From Artemia franciscana (Eukaryota; Arthropoda; Branchiopoda; Anostraca; Artemiidae), in contig NW_027063627.1 of assembly GCF_032884065.1 (NCBI RefSeq), positions 1,900,038 through 1,964,037 of the forward strand: a stretch of 64,000 nucleotides of DNA. Reading direction: 5' to 3'. Made by a program: the position numbers and the translations under genes. How positions within the stretch are numbered: position 1 is the stretch's first letter; every line of letters begins with the position of its first letter. The notes below the pieces were generated by a model, which ran no database searches, was not told the DNA's origin, and saw nothing but the letters and a program-made list of their open reading frames with translations. Positions 55,901-64,000 of the stretch are shown in pieces.

Positions 55901-58761
55901 AATTACATTAAATAACCAAGCCAAATCCAAAACAATCAGAAACTACCCATAAGAAAAGTAGGGTTAACACCCTCTGTGCCTTCTAAAGACCAGAACGTAA
56001 TTTGCACTTAGCTGAATGACAATTTTGATTTCGAACTACATATTTTTATTTCTCATAACAACAAAAATTCACAATAATAACCAAGTTTACTCAGAAGAAC
56101 AAATAAATGTGGATTGACAGCTAAATGTATTCTGATATTCATTCCTGAAAGTTTTAAAAATTTTGAATGTACTAAAATTGTAAGAGAGAAAACGTTTAAA
56201 ACGTATGTTGTGCAAATTACGTTACATTGGAGTAAATAGGTATAGACGGGTGTATAGCGTCGAAAGGGTCTTGGGGGATCATTTAAGTTAAAGGATTAAA
56301 GACATGTATAAGAAATAAATTCCTGGCAGTACATAGAGGGTTTTGGGGTAGTACCCGTAGGTGTATCGCCTTGCACTAGGATGAGCTATAAATATTTTTT
56401 GGAAAACAAAGAAGATACGACAATATTAAATAAATAGTAGGTAACTAGAGTGTAGTAGTAGCGTACGCAGACCTTTCGCCCTGTGAGATTTGTTATGATT
56501 CTTAAATTGGGAAGGGTTCTTTTTTGAATTTTCTGGGGTTTTGATGGCTCATTTTTGATACTATCATTGCTTCTTATTACATCTGGAAAGATAAAATAGA
56601 ATTGAAGGAAAATAGGTAACTAGAGTGAAGGCGGAGTATCCAAGTGTATTTTGGGGTTTTAGTAAGATTGTCTGTCAACGTAACCTGAATTGTCTATGGA
56701 TTGTAAATCATATGGATATTATGGATAGGATATCTCCTGTAATAACAATAGAAAAAATAGCTTATAATTGAAGAGTGATAAAAGCACATATAAGCTCTCT
56801 AAGGGGTCTTGAAACGGGGGGGGGGGGAGAGTAAATATCATTCCTTTCTGAGAAAATAGGGTTACGAATGCTAATAGAAAGATCAATAAAAGGAATATCA
56901 TTAATTTAAATGGAAAAAAGAAAACAATCCCCCTTTTGAGAGGGACAGGGGCAATCATAAGAAAAATAAATATTCTAAATTGAGCAATTCAGGTAGTAGG
57001 AGATAGGCCTGCAAGACTATTACAAACTAAAAGTTATTTTTATAGCATCTGTAATTTCTTGATTACGTAAATAAAAGATGTTAATATCCCCCTCCCACTC
57101 GCATATTTAAATAATTATACAAGAAAATACGAATTTCACATTACACGAGAAAATGGGGCATGGGTAATTTTCAGGGGAGAGAATACAATTTCAAGTAAAA
57201 ATAGGTCATTACATATAAGTATTTTTTGCTGAAATACGCGTTATCCCATCTTTTTTACAGCGCATAGGGGTTATCATTGAATAAAATTAAAAAATTAAAA
57301 GCCTTCGGGAAAAACTCAAAAATGAAATAAAAATGAGAAAAATCAATCAAAGGAAGTCCTTTACCCGTTCTTTGGGAAGAAGTAAGCTACCGTTAATTTA
57401 TCAGAAAAAAAGAGGAAATAATCATTCTTTTTTTAGAGGGGATCAACCATAAAAAAAATCATTCGACCTTCTAAAATGGTCGAAATGGAGTATTTGAGGG
57501 ATAGGAACCAAGCCGCAAGACCTTTTCAAACTAAAATTTGTTTTTCGAGCATCCTTAATTTTCCGATTACTCAAGCGCAAGTTTGTAATATTTCCCTCCT
57601 CATTCGCATAATTAAATAAAGATAAAAGAAATCTGAATATACATGCTATTACATAAAAGATGTTGGACAAAGTTCGGCTTCCGTAAGAGCTCAACTGTCA
57701 AAATTGACGTTGTAATTTAATTAAAATTAAATAATATAAAAAAGCCATAAGAAGCCATAATTTATCTTTTCAAACCAGTTGAAGCAAATCTTATAGGGGC
57801 CAGAATGAGAAAATAGGGGCGGTTTTCTTTTTGATTATAAGAATACAATGAGATGAAGAAAGGACATAAAAATATAGGTATTCTTGGCTAAAAAGCGCGA
57901 TTTTTCAGCTTTGGTCCAGTGTCAGATGGAATTATTAAATAGAGCTTAAAAGCTTCAAAGTCTCCGAAGGGTAATTTAAAAATAAAGCTGAAAATAAGCA
58001 TGGAAAAACCTTTATACTAAATGAAGCATAAGACATTCCTCAATATAGTTAAGGAAAAATGTTGCATATAAAATGTTACGTATGGGATCAGCCGCGTTTA
58101 AAACACATGTTTGCTTAGGCGAGAACCAGGTCTAGACATGGTTATTAGCTAAGGCCATGAGTTTCAGTGCAGTTGACAGGTTTCTTAGTAACACAGGTGG
58201 CTAAGAACTAGAAATAGAGAATTAGTCCGGATTTTACGTCTCCCTATCGATATGCTAGTATCTTACAGAGTAATAAGGTATGCTATGAAATTTTGTGGAA
58301 GTATATCTTTTCCTATTTTATTCAGTGCAATATTGTGAAGTTTCTTTCCCTACAGTATCCAATGCCAATTTCAAAGGAGGTTACTCTTTGGCTATTAGAC
58401 CGTCCTTTACTACTTGAACCATTCGGAGAAAAAACAAAATTAATCTTCAAAAATAAATAACATACGAGAAAAATGGATTGAAACATTCGGTCGTGATCTC
58501 ATGATTGCTGCGGTGAGTTTAAAGACGTGGACTGTGAATTGTAGTCTGAAAATATGTCAAATAACACTTTTTCACCTGGTTAGTTTTTTATTGTCAATTT
58601 TAATAATAGGTTGAAATCTCAATAGAAGCCTTGAATACATGAATGTAATTTTCCTCACCTTTAATATTTCCTCAAAAACAGGCGATAAGGTATGCCGTTT
58701 GACTTTAGTTTTCCTTTTCCCACTCTTGGAACGATCAGGTAGCAAGTAGACTTTAACATAT
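43751..58761 (-). CDS. Synaptotagmin-like protein (SYTL / bitesize family), C2A-C2B part of gene
   Basis: Five minus-strand exons (58761-58659, 54470-54309, 49316-49117, 46936-46725, 43908-43751) with GT/AG borders and agreeing phases give about 277 residues. C2A (second part): YVKVYLLPDRSKSGKRKTKV, then LWLSVWHSDMFGRNDFLGE. Linker, then C2B: GDLIIALKYVTVENLQG, LQVLVREARNLMPLRLTG, TLNPCWNHTFVFDDV, TVWDHERVASNEFMGGIRLG. C-terminal motif PEVSLWQDVLERPGMWCEG and PLRSTL, then a short tail. The 'EVSLWQ...P..W.EG...LRS' ending is diagnostic of Slp proteins, Rab27 effectors that hold secretory vesicles at the plasma membrane (bitesize in flies acts at the apical cortex). C2A has H where Ca-binding C2s have D (SVWH), and a basic KRKTKVKR strand, suggesting Ca-independent lipid binding. 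The N-terminal Rab-binding part and the first half of C2A were not found. Confidence 0.93.
44393..44425 (-). CDS. Candidate 33-nt alternative microexon of SYTL
   Basis: Minus strand: 'gcag' then 33 bases then 'gtaagt'. Its length is a multiple of three and it fits phase 1 to 1 between the two flanking exons, inserting AFEREIRNAWR-like residues just after GCEGT. Skipping it gives the family's usual 'GTG' join, so it would be a cassette exon. The polypyrimidine tract before it is poor. Confidence 0.35.
44430..46528. other. SYTL intron, no further coding exon seen
   Basis: AT-rich. 46060-46450 has A-rich phrases repeated nearby ('ggctctatgg' twice about 110 bp apart) and may be an old LINE or SINE end. 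A GC-richer motif at 45380-45450 is unexplained. Confidence 0.4.
46529..46692. repeat. Terminal piece of the 10.8 kb repeat family
   Basis: Matches 10685-10840 ('gatgaaacttatatatttaa', 'gagccgggtcgctccttact') up to the terminal hairpin ACAGTTCGT-ACGAACTGT. Inserted in the last SYTL intron, 32 bp past the donor of the C2B exon. Confidence 0.88.
46725..46936 (-). CDS. SYTL exon, core of C2B
   Basis: Acceptor tttatgcag, donor ACAG|gtgagc; phase 2 to 1. LLPERGKSAKQKTNVCRRT, LNPCWNHTFVFDD, TLEITVWDHERVASNEFMGG. The donor lies 32 bp from the terminus of a repeat inserted in the next intron (46529-46692). Confidence 0.95.
47088..47490. repeat. Tandem duplication, period about 202 bp
   Basis: 'ccagtggagctatgagagct', 'cgcttcgattatttttactc', 'gaatgacacttataagagg' and 'gaacagaaaacacatcaatt' recur in order at about 47091-47292 and 47293-47490. 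They are about 95% alike, so the duplication is recent. In an SYTL intron. Confidence 0.92.
47491..49116. other. SYTL intron, nothing further recognised
   Basis: AT-rich with a C run at 48989-49000. No exon or repeat copy identified. Confidence 0.4.
49117..49316 (-). CDS. SYTL exon, linker and start of C2B
   Basis: Acceptor gttttatag, donor GC|gtaagt; phase 0 to 2. Serine-rich linker (SDSLDDSASILTS), then GDLIIALKYV, SRGALQVLVREARNL and GIADPLCK, where the D is the C2 'DP' position. Confidence 0.94.
50232..50535. repeat. Direct repeat pair of ~90 bp with CT tract
   Basis: 'ttggtattttattt' to 'cttcagtgggttt' occurs at about 50243-50326 and 50453-50531. The CT microsatellite inside differs in length. 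Spacing about 210 bp. Confidence 0.85.
52011..52520 (-). other. Unrecognised ~165-codon open frame
   Basis: Minus-strand frame open from just after a stop near 52516 to the stop at 52011. Phrases include IYKYANVPFHEINQLRLTYG, VGYKISFFGESVSKIIIAVE, and KPVILIEKIKDVNPFIVFGL followed by a basic, proline-rich end. Mixed hydrophobic and charged composition reads more like protein than most frames here. It has few ATGs and no splice evidence. It lies in an SYTL intron (same strand) whose flanking exons already join in phase, so it is not an SYTL exon. Origin unknown; probably a relic of a gene or mobile element. Confidence 0.3.
52511..52780 (-). other. Second unrecognised open frame, upstream of the last
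   Basis: About 85 codons ending at 52511, just before the frame above: SFSMQDVLRKYLILLKV, IQEVDTIYSCIGRSFKHLKL, LLLNLVKQLKKV. Leucine-rich and helical in look. Not recognised. Confidence 0.25.
54309..54470 (-). CDS. SYTL exon, end of C2A
   Basis: Acceptor ttttttgcag, donor AGG|gtatgt; 54 codons, phase 0. FYVSLEELELRTLWLSVWH, then FGRNDFLGEVTIPL and PQPKWFPLQER. Confidence 0.94.
55880..56015. repeat. Copy of the 24.06 kb repeat
   Basis: 'aaataaccaagccaaatcca' and 'aaagaccagaacgtaatttg' match 24085-24185 in the same orientation. Confidence 0.75.
56016..58658. other. SYTL intron, nothing further recognised
   Basis: AT-rich. G-rich phrases recur (for example 'ataggtaactagagtg' near 56440 and 56610), suggesting diverged repeats. 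No exon seen. Confidence 0.4.
58659..58761 (-). CDS. SYTL exon, middle of C2A
   Basis: Acceptor atcattttag, donor AAG|gtgagg; enters with one base completing a codon. Encodes YVKVYLLPDRSKSGKRKTKV, KRHTLSPVFEEILK. The lysine-rich strand is the usual phosphoinositide-binding part of C2A. Confidence 0.92.
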
Positions 58762-59716
58762 CTAAAATGATTTATTATGAAAAAAAAAATTAGAATCATA
58801 AGATAAAATTAATAAAAAAAGATAATCGAAAAATAGTCAAAATAGTGTAATACTGTAAACTGTAATAGCTTCAATGTAGAGTTGAATACAGCTGTCAACT
58901 CTCAATTAAAATTTAGATTTAAAAAAAAATACTCTTTACACGGTAAACTATCAGTTCATTTAGCTCGTCAAACCCAAAACGTATAACAATATGTCTAACA
59001 ATGAATGCAGAAATGATGAATAACAGGAGCAGAAATGACAATGAACATTAAGGCCAGTTTCAGGTCGTGGAAACCAAATAAATAGCTTAAATTAAACCTA
59101 CTTATTTATCCAACTGAGTTTCTATATATTTGAAGAAAAAAAAATTATAAGGAAGAAAACAGTGATGAAAATATATTGTATATTCGATTATTAAAATAAA
59201 ATTCATGATTTCAAATATACTGATGCAGAAAGATTCCTGAAAATTTGAGCAGTGTTTAATTTTTAATACCAAATAAAAATGAATACAGTAAAAAACATCT
59301 TTTGCAATCAGTAAAATGAAAAAGATTCTCTAGCCTTTTGAGACTTTTCGGCAACAGAGCAATTAACTGAAGTAATTCTTGATTGTTTTAAGCTTTGCTT
59401 GACTGATCATTGTAATTTCTGTTTGTTATAGTTTGAATTTCTTCATTCACATTTATTGGGGACTGTTTTGTTTCACAGATTATGTAACCAATTTCGGCTC
59501 CTCTTCAGCCTAGTTTAGTCAGTAGAGTTTTTGCAAATATATCCCTAAGCATCAGGTTAGCAATAGCCATCGTAAAAACACTCGTGATGAGTTTTACTCT
59601 GGCAAAAATCAAACGCGATGGTTGAAAATATGCGAGTATAAGCACGGTTTTTAGTTTTGGAAGTTTCTCTTGCCAAATTAACCTTAGATCTGTGCTCCTT
59701 AGGTACAGGAACATCA
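58762..59716. other. SYTL intron; expected C2A first half not found
   Basis: No minus-strand exon encoding the start of C2A was seen. A minus frame 59717-59505 is open on two frames but matches nothing. Confidence 0.4.
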
Positions 59717-60010
59717 TTGAAACTTAAAACGAGCAGAAATCACTACGTATATAAAGGGGTTCACCCCCTCGTCAACGCCTCGCTCTTTGCTCTAAACTTT
59801 TTCGCTACTTTCAAAAGAGCTATTTATTCTAATTAAACGGCCTCTGTGTTTCAGGGGTCATTCTTAAAGAATTGGAACAAAATTCAAACTTTAGCGTAAA
59901 GAGTAAGGTATTGGTGAGGGGGCGAAACCGCTCTTATACGTATAATTTCTGTTTGTTTTAAGTTGTAACGTAGCTCTTTATTTCAGTTAAAAGAAACTTG
60001 TTTTTTTTTA
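59717..60010. repeat. Fold-back element, second paired copy
   Basis: 59717-59805 ('gaaacttaaaacgagcagaa', 'cctcgctctttgctctaaac') pairs with 59885-60010 ('tttagcgtaaagagtaagg', 'atttctgtttgttttaagtt'). Same family as 9132-9430 but more diverged arms. Confidence 0.82.
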
Positions 60011-60124
60011 TGTAATTCTTTTCTGTGATAATCCGAAACCAACTATACTCTGACCAGTATTGTCAGTTATTCGGTCAAAAGTTGCGCAGCCAAAAAGTGA
60101 AAATACACCGAAAGCTCCATTTTT

Positions 60125-61805
60125 CTAGTGAACAAGAGCTAAGAGCTCATATGGCACTTGTGACGAGGTCGGAAGAGCCGAGAGCTCATATGGTACGAGG
60201 TCGGAAGAGCCAAGAGCCAAGAGCTCATTTGGACGAGGTCGGAAGAGCCGAGAGCTCATATGGTACGAGGTCGGAAGAGCCAAGAGCTCATTTGGCACTT
60301 GTGAGAAGGTCAGAACCTAAAGTTAAACTTTATAGCACAAGATCCTTCTAAATATCAAATTTCATTAAGATCTGGTCACCCTTTCGTAAGTTACAAATAC
60401 CTCAATTTTCAAAATTACCTCCCCCCTCCCAATTCCACCAAAGAGAGCAGATCCGGTCCAGTTATGTCAGTCACGTATCTTAGACAGGTTTCTATTCTTC
60501 CCATCCAGTTTCATCCTGATCTCACCGCTTTAAGTATTTTCTAAGATTTCCGGTCCCCCCAACTGCCCCACCCCCAATTACGTTTGATCCGGTTGAGATT
60601 TAAAATAAGATATCAGAGTTACGAGGTCCTTCTAAATATGAATTTTCATGAAGATCCGATCGCTCCTTCGTAAGTTAAAAATACGTTATTTTTCTTATTT
60701 TTCAGAATTACCCCCCCCCCCCCCCGCAATTGAGCGGATCCGTTCCAATTATGTAAATTACGTATGCAAGACTTTTGCTTATTTTTCCAACCAAGTTTCA
60801 TCCCAATCCCTCCAATCTAAGCGTTTCCCATCATTTTAGGTCTCCCCACCCCAAACTTCCCCCAATGTCACCAGATCCGGTCAGGATTTAAAATAAGAGC
60901 TTTGAGCCACGATATCCTTCTAAAAATCAAATTTCATGGAGATCCAATCACCCGTTCGTAAGTTAAAAATACCTCATTTTTTCTAATTTTTCAGAATTAA
61001 CCACCCCCCCCCCCCAACTACCCAAAAGAGAGCGGATCCGTTCCGTTTATGTCAATCATCTATCTAGGACTCGTGTTTATTTTTCCCACCATGTTTCATC
61101 CCGATCCCTCCACTCTAAGTGTTTTCCAAGTTTTAGGTTCCCCCTCCCAACTCCCCGCCCCCATCACCAGATCTGGTCGGGATTTAAAATAAGAGCTCTA
61201 AGACACGATATCCTTCTAAACATCAAATTTCATTGAGATCCGATCACCCGTTCGTAAGTTGAAAATACCACATTTTTCTAATTTTTAAGACTTACTCCCC
61301 CCCCCCCCCCCCCCAACTACCCCAAAGAGAACAAATAAGTTCCGATTATGTCAATCATGTATCTGGGACTTGCGCTTATTTTTCCCATCAAGTTTCATCC
61401 CGATCCCTCTACTCTAAGTGTTTTCCAAGATTTTAGGTTTCCCCCCTCCAACTCCCCCCAATGTCATCAGACCCAGTCGGGATTTAAAATAAGAGCTCTG
61501 AGACACAATATCATTCCAAACATCAAATTTCATTAAGATCCAATCACCCGCTCATAAGTTAAAAATACTTCATTTTTTCTATTTTTCCGAATTAACCGGG
61601 CCCCATTCCCCCCCCAGATGGTCAAATCGGGAAAACGACTATTTCTAATTTAATCTGGTCCGGTCCCTGATACGCTTGCCAAATTTCATCGTCCTAGCTT
61701 ACCTGGAAGTGCCTAAAGTAGCAAAACCGGGACCGACAGACAGACCGACAGACCGACAGAATTGGCGACTGCTATATGTCACTTGGTTAATACCAAGTGC
61801 CATAA
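60125..61805 (-). repeat. Modular noncoding element, inverted short copy
   Basis: Reverse orientation of the 1418-4620 element: head at 61605-61805 (GACCGACAGACAGACC and the AAGTGCC end), units near 61545, 61240, 60940 (A types), 60650 (B) and 60375 (C), then a tail. D and E units are missing. The tail (60132-60310) is expanded into five or so copies of a 'gaggtcggaagagcc...gagctcatatgg' motif. Confidence 0.85.
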
Positions 61806-62479
61806 AAAGCGCCGAATAAACTGTTTCCTAACCAAAAAACATGTGCCAATTCGAAAAAATCAATACGCAACCGCCTCATTTGGCCACACTAACTGCAAAT
61901 GTACTCCAGAGAAACTTTAGCTTCAGCTGCCCGTTTTGTAACCTCACGTGAATGGCTAGGTACGTTGTAGATACTTACTAATTATATTATGCAAGACATT
62001 AGCCATGTACTAATTCTAATAACAAATTTGAGTGAATATGGTCAAACACCATTTTTAAAATTTTCACTTAACTTATTTGGATTTTAACCTTATATATTGC
62101 AATATTTGCCTCCAATTTGCAATCAACAAGCTCAGAATCCTTAAATACCAAATGCCTGGAAATCAATGTAGCTATGAAGTCTCTGTTTAAATGGGCTATT
62201 TGCATAATTTGAGGCCTTCACTCATGGGGCTGCAATAAGTGCACCAGTGGCCGGCGTTTATCCCCCCGGAAAATACCTCCCCCCGGAAAATACTCCCCCG
62301 TGGAAAATAAGGATTTTCAAATTTGAAAATTTTATTTGAGTTTTGTTTTTCAGCGATTTTGAGGTACTTCCTCTACCATTCTATCCCTCTATCATTTGAG
62401 GTATCTCAGTAATGATACTGAGGTTCTAGTTTTGAGAACAAGGGTCCATATGGCAAAATTGCATATGTTATCCTCACCA

Positions 62480-63779
62480 ACTTTAGATCATTTTGAGGTA
62501 CTTAGCTTTTAATTTTGAGAAAAAAGAGTTGAGTTAAATTGCATGGTGACGCAGAACACCATCAAGGGAGGATCCTCTATAGGAGGACAACTGCGGCAGG
62601 GCGTAAGATCTAGATCTATGGACAACGAGGCCTCTGCAAAAGGCTGCCTCGACCCCTTCGGGGTACATGCAAGACTGGGGACCTTGCGGTCAACTCTATT
62701 CCCACTTGAGGAGTGGCGCCCCTCGATGAAAGTATAGCCTAGTAAACGACACAGCATTCGCAAGGGGTTCTGATTAAAAGATAATTCTTCTGGGTTTTGT
62801 CTGTTTTGACGGGCGTTTTCGGGCTGAAAAACCTCTTCCTAGCTAAATTATCTACTATGGGTTGCCTCCACGTAATAGCATTATATTTGTAGGAATTAAT
62901 ACATAATGAATCGGAGGAAATAGGCTCGGTACTCTCTGTGCAGGATTTCGATTTTTTCTAATAGAAGAGCATCGCCAAGTGCTGAAAACCATGTTGTGAC
63001 CAAGATGAGCCCAGGATTACACAAAGCCTTCATTCATACAGGAGATCCCTGAGACTTCTTGATGTCCGGTTCTAAGCCGGCTTAAGCGCTTCGGCGTACA
63101 CTTGAGAAGATATGTTGAGCCCCGTCCTGCACTGGTATTCGGGATTATTGCTTTTCCTAGACCAAAATAATTTCAATAATTTACAGAACATGAAAATTGG
63201 AGCTTGAAATGACTATCGGGGAATTGGAAATTGGGAAAATGACTATTGTATTGACCTTTTGACTACCGAATTCAGAAGATTCGAACCGGACTTATTAGGA
63301 GTTTCAGAAACTCATATCCCAGACGTAGGAAGCATGAAATTAGGTGATATAGGATGCATTTACTGAGGTAGGAAGGATGGGGTATTTAGACAGGGAGTAG
63401 GACTCATGATGAATAAGGAAGCCGCTAAGTCTTGTTTAGGCTGGGAAGGTATTAATAATAGAATACCAATTGCTCATTTTATGACTAAAATGTTACGGGT
63501 ATTAATTATAGTAGTATATGCCCCTGTAGAACCCACTGACGGAGATAAGTGACTCACATGAATTTTACTTACAGTTACAGGAGCAAATAGACAGGGTCCC
63601 ATGTAGAAATATGTTTTTTTACAAGGAGATTTTAACGCCCAGGCCGGTAGAAATAGGGATAGGTGGTATCCTAGCCTACCTATATTTGGTGTAGGAAAAG
63701 AAAACACTAATGACAACAGACTTTTCCAATATTATATACATAACAATCTAGTTTTAACCAATACGGTGTTTGGTCAGTA
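62480..63779 (+). mobile_element. RTE-like LINE, 5' fragment with endonuclease domain (copy 5)
   Basis: From about 63270 the plus strand encodes an exonuclease-endonuclease-phosphatase domain: PDLLGVSETHIPDVGSMKLG, GVGLMMNKEAAKSCLGWEG, VLIIVVYAPVEPTDGD, VFLQGDFNAQAGRNRDRW and NNLVLTNTVFGQ. 'SETHI', 'VYAP' and 'GDFNAQ.G' are endonuclease motifs. Stops and shifts interrupt it. 62480-63260 is probably the 5' leader. It ends abruptly at 63779. It plausibly supplies the part missing from copies 1-4, although no overlap proves they are one family. Confidence 0.78.
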
Positions 63780-63812
63780 CCAAAAAAACTTCCCCCTACG
63801 GAAGTAATAAAT

Positions 63813-63874
63813 GCGGATATTTCGCCTGTATCACGCCTTTAGACGCCTTGTTTGGATACAAGCGAAATATCCGC
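63813..63874. repeat. Short inverted repeat, 18-bp arms
   Basis: GCGGATATTTCGCCTGTA (63813-63830) and TACAAGCGAAATATCCGC (63857-63874) pair at 17 of 18 positions around a 26-nt loop. Directly after the truncated LINE. Confidence 0.85.
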
Positions 63875-64000
63875 GTTGTTTTAGTCATTCAATTCTACTG
63901 GCCTTCGTTTCATTTGAAGTTTCCTTCTTGTAGAGTTTTATCTCTCTTGGTTGTTTATAAGCCATGTACACTTAAGCTAGTGTCTCTTTAACTACAGCAC

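Noticed and set aside
59505-59717. Minus frame as the missing first half of SYTL C2A
   Set aside because: None of its frames shows the C2 start pattern or a donor leading to '..DP' in the needed phase.

Overview
The window is AT-rich eukaryotic DNA. It has kilobase introns with GT/AG borders, long (TA)n runs, several LINE families and many fold-back repeats. Protein similarity and repeat content suggest an arthropod, perhaps a crustacean, but no sequence here fixes the species. Most long open frames are chance or repeat products. Three host genes can be supported, each only in part.

Host genes. (1) 4695-4823 (+): the last coding exon of a Rab11-family interacting protein, ending in the Rab11-binding coiled coil. 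(2) 29281-39408 (+): five exons of DNAJC8 (spliceosome-associated J-domain protein), complete except for a first exon of roughly 26 codons that I could not find. (3) 58761-43751 (-): five exons of a synaptotagmin-like protein (SYTL/bitesize family), running from the middle of C2A through C2B to the stop. Its N-terminal part lies beyond the right edge or was not found. A 33-nt in-frame candidate microexon sits in its last intron. DNAJC8 and SYTL converge, with about 4.3 kb between their stop codons. All exon phases were checked by hand and agree.

Repeats by region. 1-4620 holds one and a half tandem copies of a modular noncoding element (head, then 280-300 bp units of distinct subtypes, then tail). 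A shorter inverted copy lies at 60.1-61.8 kb. 9.1-10.8 kb is a fold-back family with further copies near 42.9, 46.6 and 59.7 kb. 12.7-14.1, 16.6-18.65, 22.7-23.5, 33.7-33.9 and 62.5-63.8 kb are fragments of one RTE-like LINE family, which ends directly in a (TAG)n tail. 14.9-20.1 kb is a cluster of long inverted repeats around one of these LINEs. 25.0-26.6 kb is a degenerate tandem array rich in TAG triplets and contains a perfect 46-bp palindrome. 28.08-28.48 kb is an hAT-type MITE. Inside DNAJC8 introns lie another LINE tail with (TTGA)n, a 520-bp element with 93-bp inverted ends that look identical, and two duplicated initiator-tRNA-Met-like sequences.

The three genes share no pathway that I can see beyond two of them belonging to Rab-effector families. 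The window is best read as gene ends and introns embedded in dense repeats. No CRISPR array, rRNA or recognisable LTR element was seen.
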